Source: Bdellovibrionales bacterium
Lineage (GTDB): Bacteria > Bdellovibrionota > Bacteriovoracia > Bacteriovoracales > Bacteriovoracaceae
Assembly: GCA_023250775.1 (NCBI GenBank)
Contig: JAHFAA010000262.1
Span: 1 to 5,971, forward strand
Length of the DNA stretch: 5,971 nucleotides
Reading direction: 5' to 3'
Each line of letters begins with the position of its first letter. Position 1 is the stretch's first letter. The notes below the pieces were generated by a model, which searched no databases, was not told where the DNA came from, and saw only the letters and a program-made list of their open reading frames with translations. A program made the position numbers and the translations under genes. Positions 5,201 through 5,971 of the stretch are shown piece after piece.

Positions 5201-5971
5201 TTTCAATTCCAGACTTTTTGAATGTAAAAGGATATTCCAAAAATCTTTTGTCGCGGTCACATCCCCCAAGGCCTTTTTATTTCTAGCGATGATATACCTT
5301 TCTCTAATGATGGCCTCTTTTTGTTGAGGCCCCTCAAGCTCACCCAGGTATTTATTTGTAATCGTTTTAATACGCTGGATATAATTCCACGAGTGACCTG
5401 ACAAGGTGCCAGCCCCTTCCCAGTAGGCCCCAAAACAAACAGGAATATAATAAAAACGCTCAGAGATTTTCGAAATTTTCAGCCACAAATCATAGTCTTC
5501 AACCGCAATGAGTTCGCGATCTTCAGACAGACCACCGACGCGTTTCAAAATCGCAGTTCGGGCACAGGTTCCTGAATTAGAGAGACAATTTCCTCCAACA
5601 AGCAGATCTTCAAAAAAAGGATTCACGAGATAACGACCATTCGTGGTCCGATTTAAAAAACCAGAGTCATCAAAATAATCCAGTTCGTGATAGACGACGT
5701 CTCGCCCTTCCAAAACCTTAGAAACTTCCATGAGCTTATTCGGATACCACCAGTCATCCGCATCTGAAAAGGCAATCCATTTACCGCGAGCATTCTGAAT
5801 GCCAACATTCCTTCCCTTGGCCGGCCCGCCCCAATTGGCTTGGTAAAAGTACCGTAAATTGAATCGATCCTTGTAGGCCTCCACAACATCTTTAGTGCCA
5901 TCTACTGATCCATCGTCAGTAATAATTACATCAAAATCCTTAAACGCTTGCGCCACGAGTGAATTCAAACA
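5129..5971 (-). CDS. GT2 family glycosyltransferase (N-terminus beyond window)
   Basis: The frame is open through the right edge. The first visible residues read CLNSLVAQAFKDF, matching the interior of the usual GT2 opening, so only about 15-25 residues are likely missing; the TTG at 5966-5968 is not a start. Numbered from the Leu encoded there: DVIITDDGSVDGT at 13-25 (nucleotide-binding DD), GRNVGIQNARGKW at 52-64, the metal-binding SDADDWWYP at 68-76, and the catalytic VEDYDLWLKI at 156-165. About 280 residues are visible, normal for GT2. The C-terminal 25 residues (KLKAFLFVLMGIFRIKSFRRF) are basic and hydrophobic, a likely membrane-associating helix. It is convergent with gene 6, overlapping it by 72 bases, and its promoter lies outside the window. 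Like its neighbours it probably adds one sugar of a surface glycan; the specific sugar cannot be read. Confidence 0.9.
   Translation of the reverse strand, partial: CLNSLVAQAFKDFDVIITDDGSVDGTKDVVEAYKDRFNLRYFYQANWGGPAKGRNVGIQNARGKWIAFSDADDWWYPNKLMEVSKVLEGRDVVYHELDYFDDSGFLNRTTNGRYLVNPFFEDLLVGGNCLSNSGTCARTAILKRVGGLSEDRELIAVEDYDLWLKISKISERFYYIPVCFGAYWEGAGTLSGHSWNYIQRIKTITNKYLGELEGPQQKEAIIRERYIIARNKKALGDVTATKDFWNILLHSKSLELKLKAFLFVLMGIFRIKSFRRFQTK

Noticed and set aside
5189..5275. Intrinsic terminator at the second convergent junction
   Set aside because: Only the loopless AAAGGCCTTT and imperfect A/T pairings were found; the T-run at 5274-5278 is not preceded by a stable stem.
5653..5901. Minus-strand 82-codon frame overlapping gene 7
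   Set aside because: It is another frame of the same strand; the GT2 frame there contains DDGS and SDADD motifs.
1..5971. Mobile elements, CRISPR arrays, tRNA or rRNA genes, toxin-antitoxin or defence genes
   Set aside because: I saw no transposase or integrase motifs, spaced direct repeats, tRNA-like folds or defence-family motifs in the genes or the two short gaps.

Overview
The window is a compact, fully bacterial stretch of surface-glycan genes: five or six glycosyltransferases of different families, one SAM-dependent methyltransferase, and only two short non-coding gaps (1815-1852 and 3586-3647). A GT9 (heptosyltransferase-type) enzyme and a WaaE-like GT2 enzyme point to a Gram-negative organism with a lipopolysaccharide core or other LPS-linked glycan. 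The wording of several proteins, especially the GT4 enzyme, recalls predatory or environmental deltaproteobacterial-type lineages (Bdellovibrionota and similar). That lineage guess is weak, because no taxonomic marker is present.

Layout, left to right. (1) 1-863, plus strand: C-terminal part of a multi-pass membrane protein resembling ArnT/PMT-like lipid-linked sugar transferases; its N-terminus lies outside the window. (2) 804-1814, minus strand: GT9 glycosyltransferase, convergent with gene 1 and overlapping it by 60 bases. (3) 1853-2614, plus: WaaE-type GT2 glycosyltransferase, divergent from gene 2 across a 38-base spacer that holds a perfect inverted repeat. (4) 2611-3585, plus: GT4 glycosyltransferase, start-stop coupled (ATGA) to gene 3. 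(5) 3648-4277, plus: class I methyltransferase, behind a 62-base gap with a plausible sigma-70 promoter. (6) 4274-5200, plus: GT2 glycosyltransferase, ATGA-coupled to gene 5. (7) 5129-5971, minus: GT2 glycosyltransferase running off the right edge, convergent with gene 6 and overlapping it by 72 bases.

Working together, the cytoplasmic GT9, GT4 and GT2 enzymes would add successive sugars to a lipid-linked or core-linked acceptor. The methyltransferase could modify a sugar or cap the chain. The membrane protein could transfer a lipid-carried sugar on the periplasmic side. The acceptor and the sugars cannot be read from the sequence, and no flippase, polymerase or ligase is in view.

I did not find a clearly new biological system. 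The signals not explained by the genes are: two convergent overlaps that both carry the palindrome AAAGGCCTTT just before the plus-strand stop codon; an apparent excess of GGCC/AGGCCT; and a run of perfect hairpins with 9-10 bp arms between 1595 and 2790, two inside plus-strand genes and one inside the minus-strand gene. No tRNA, rRNA, CRISPR array, insertion sequence, phage gene or origin was seen.
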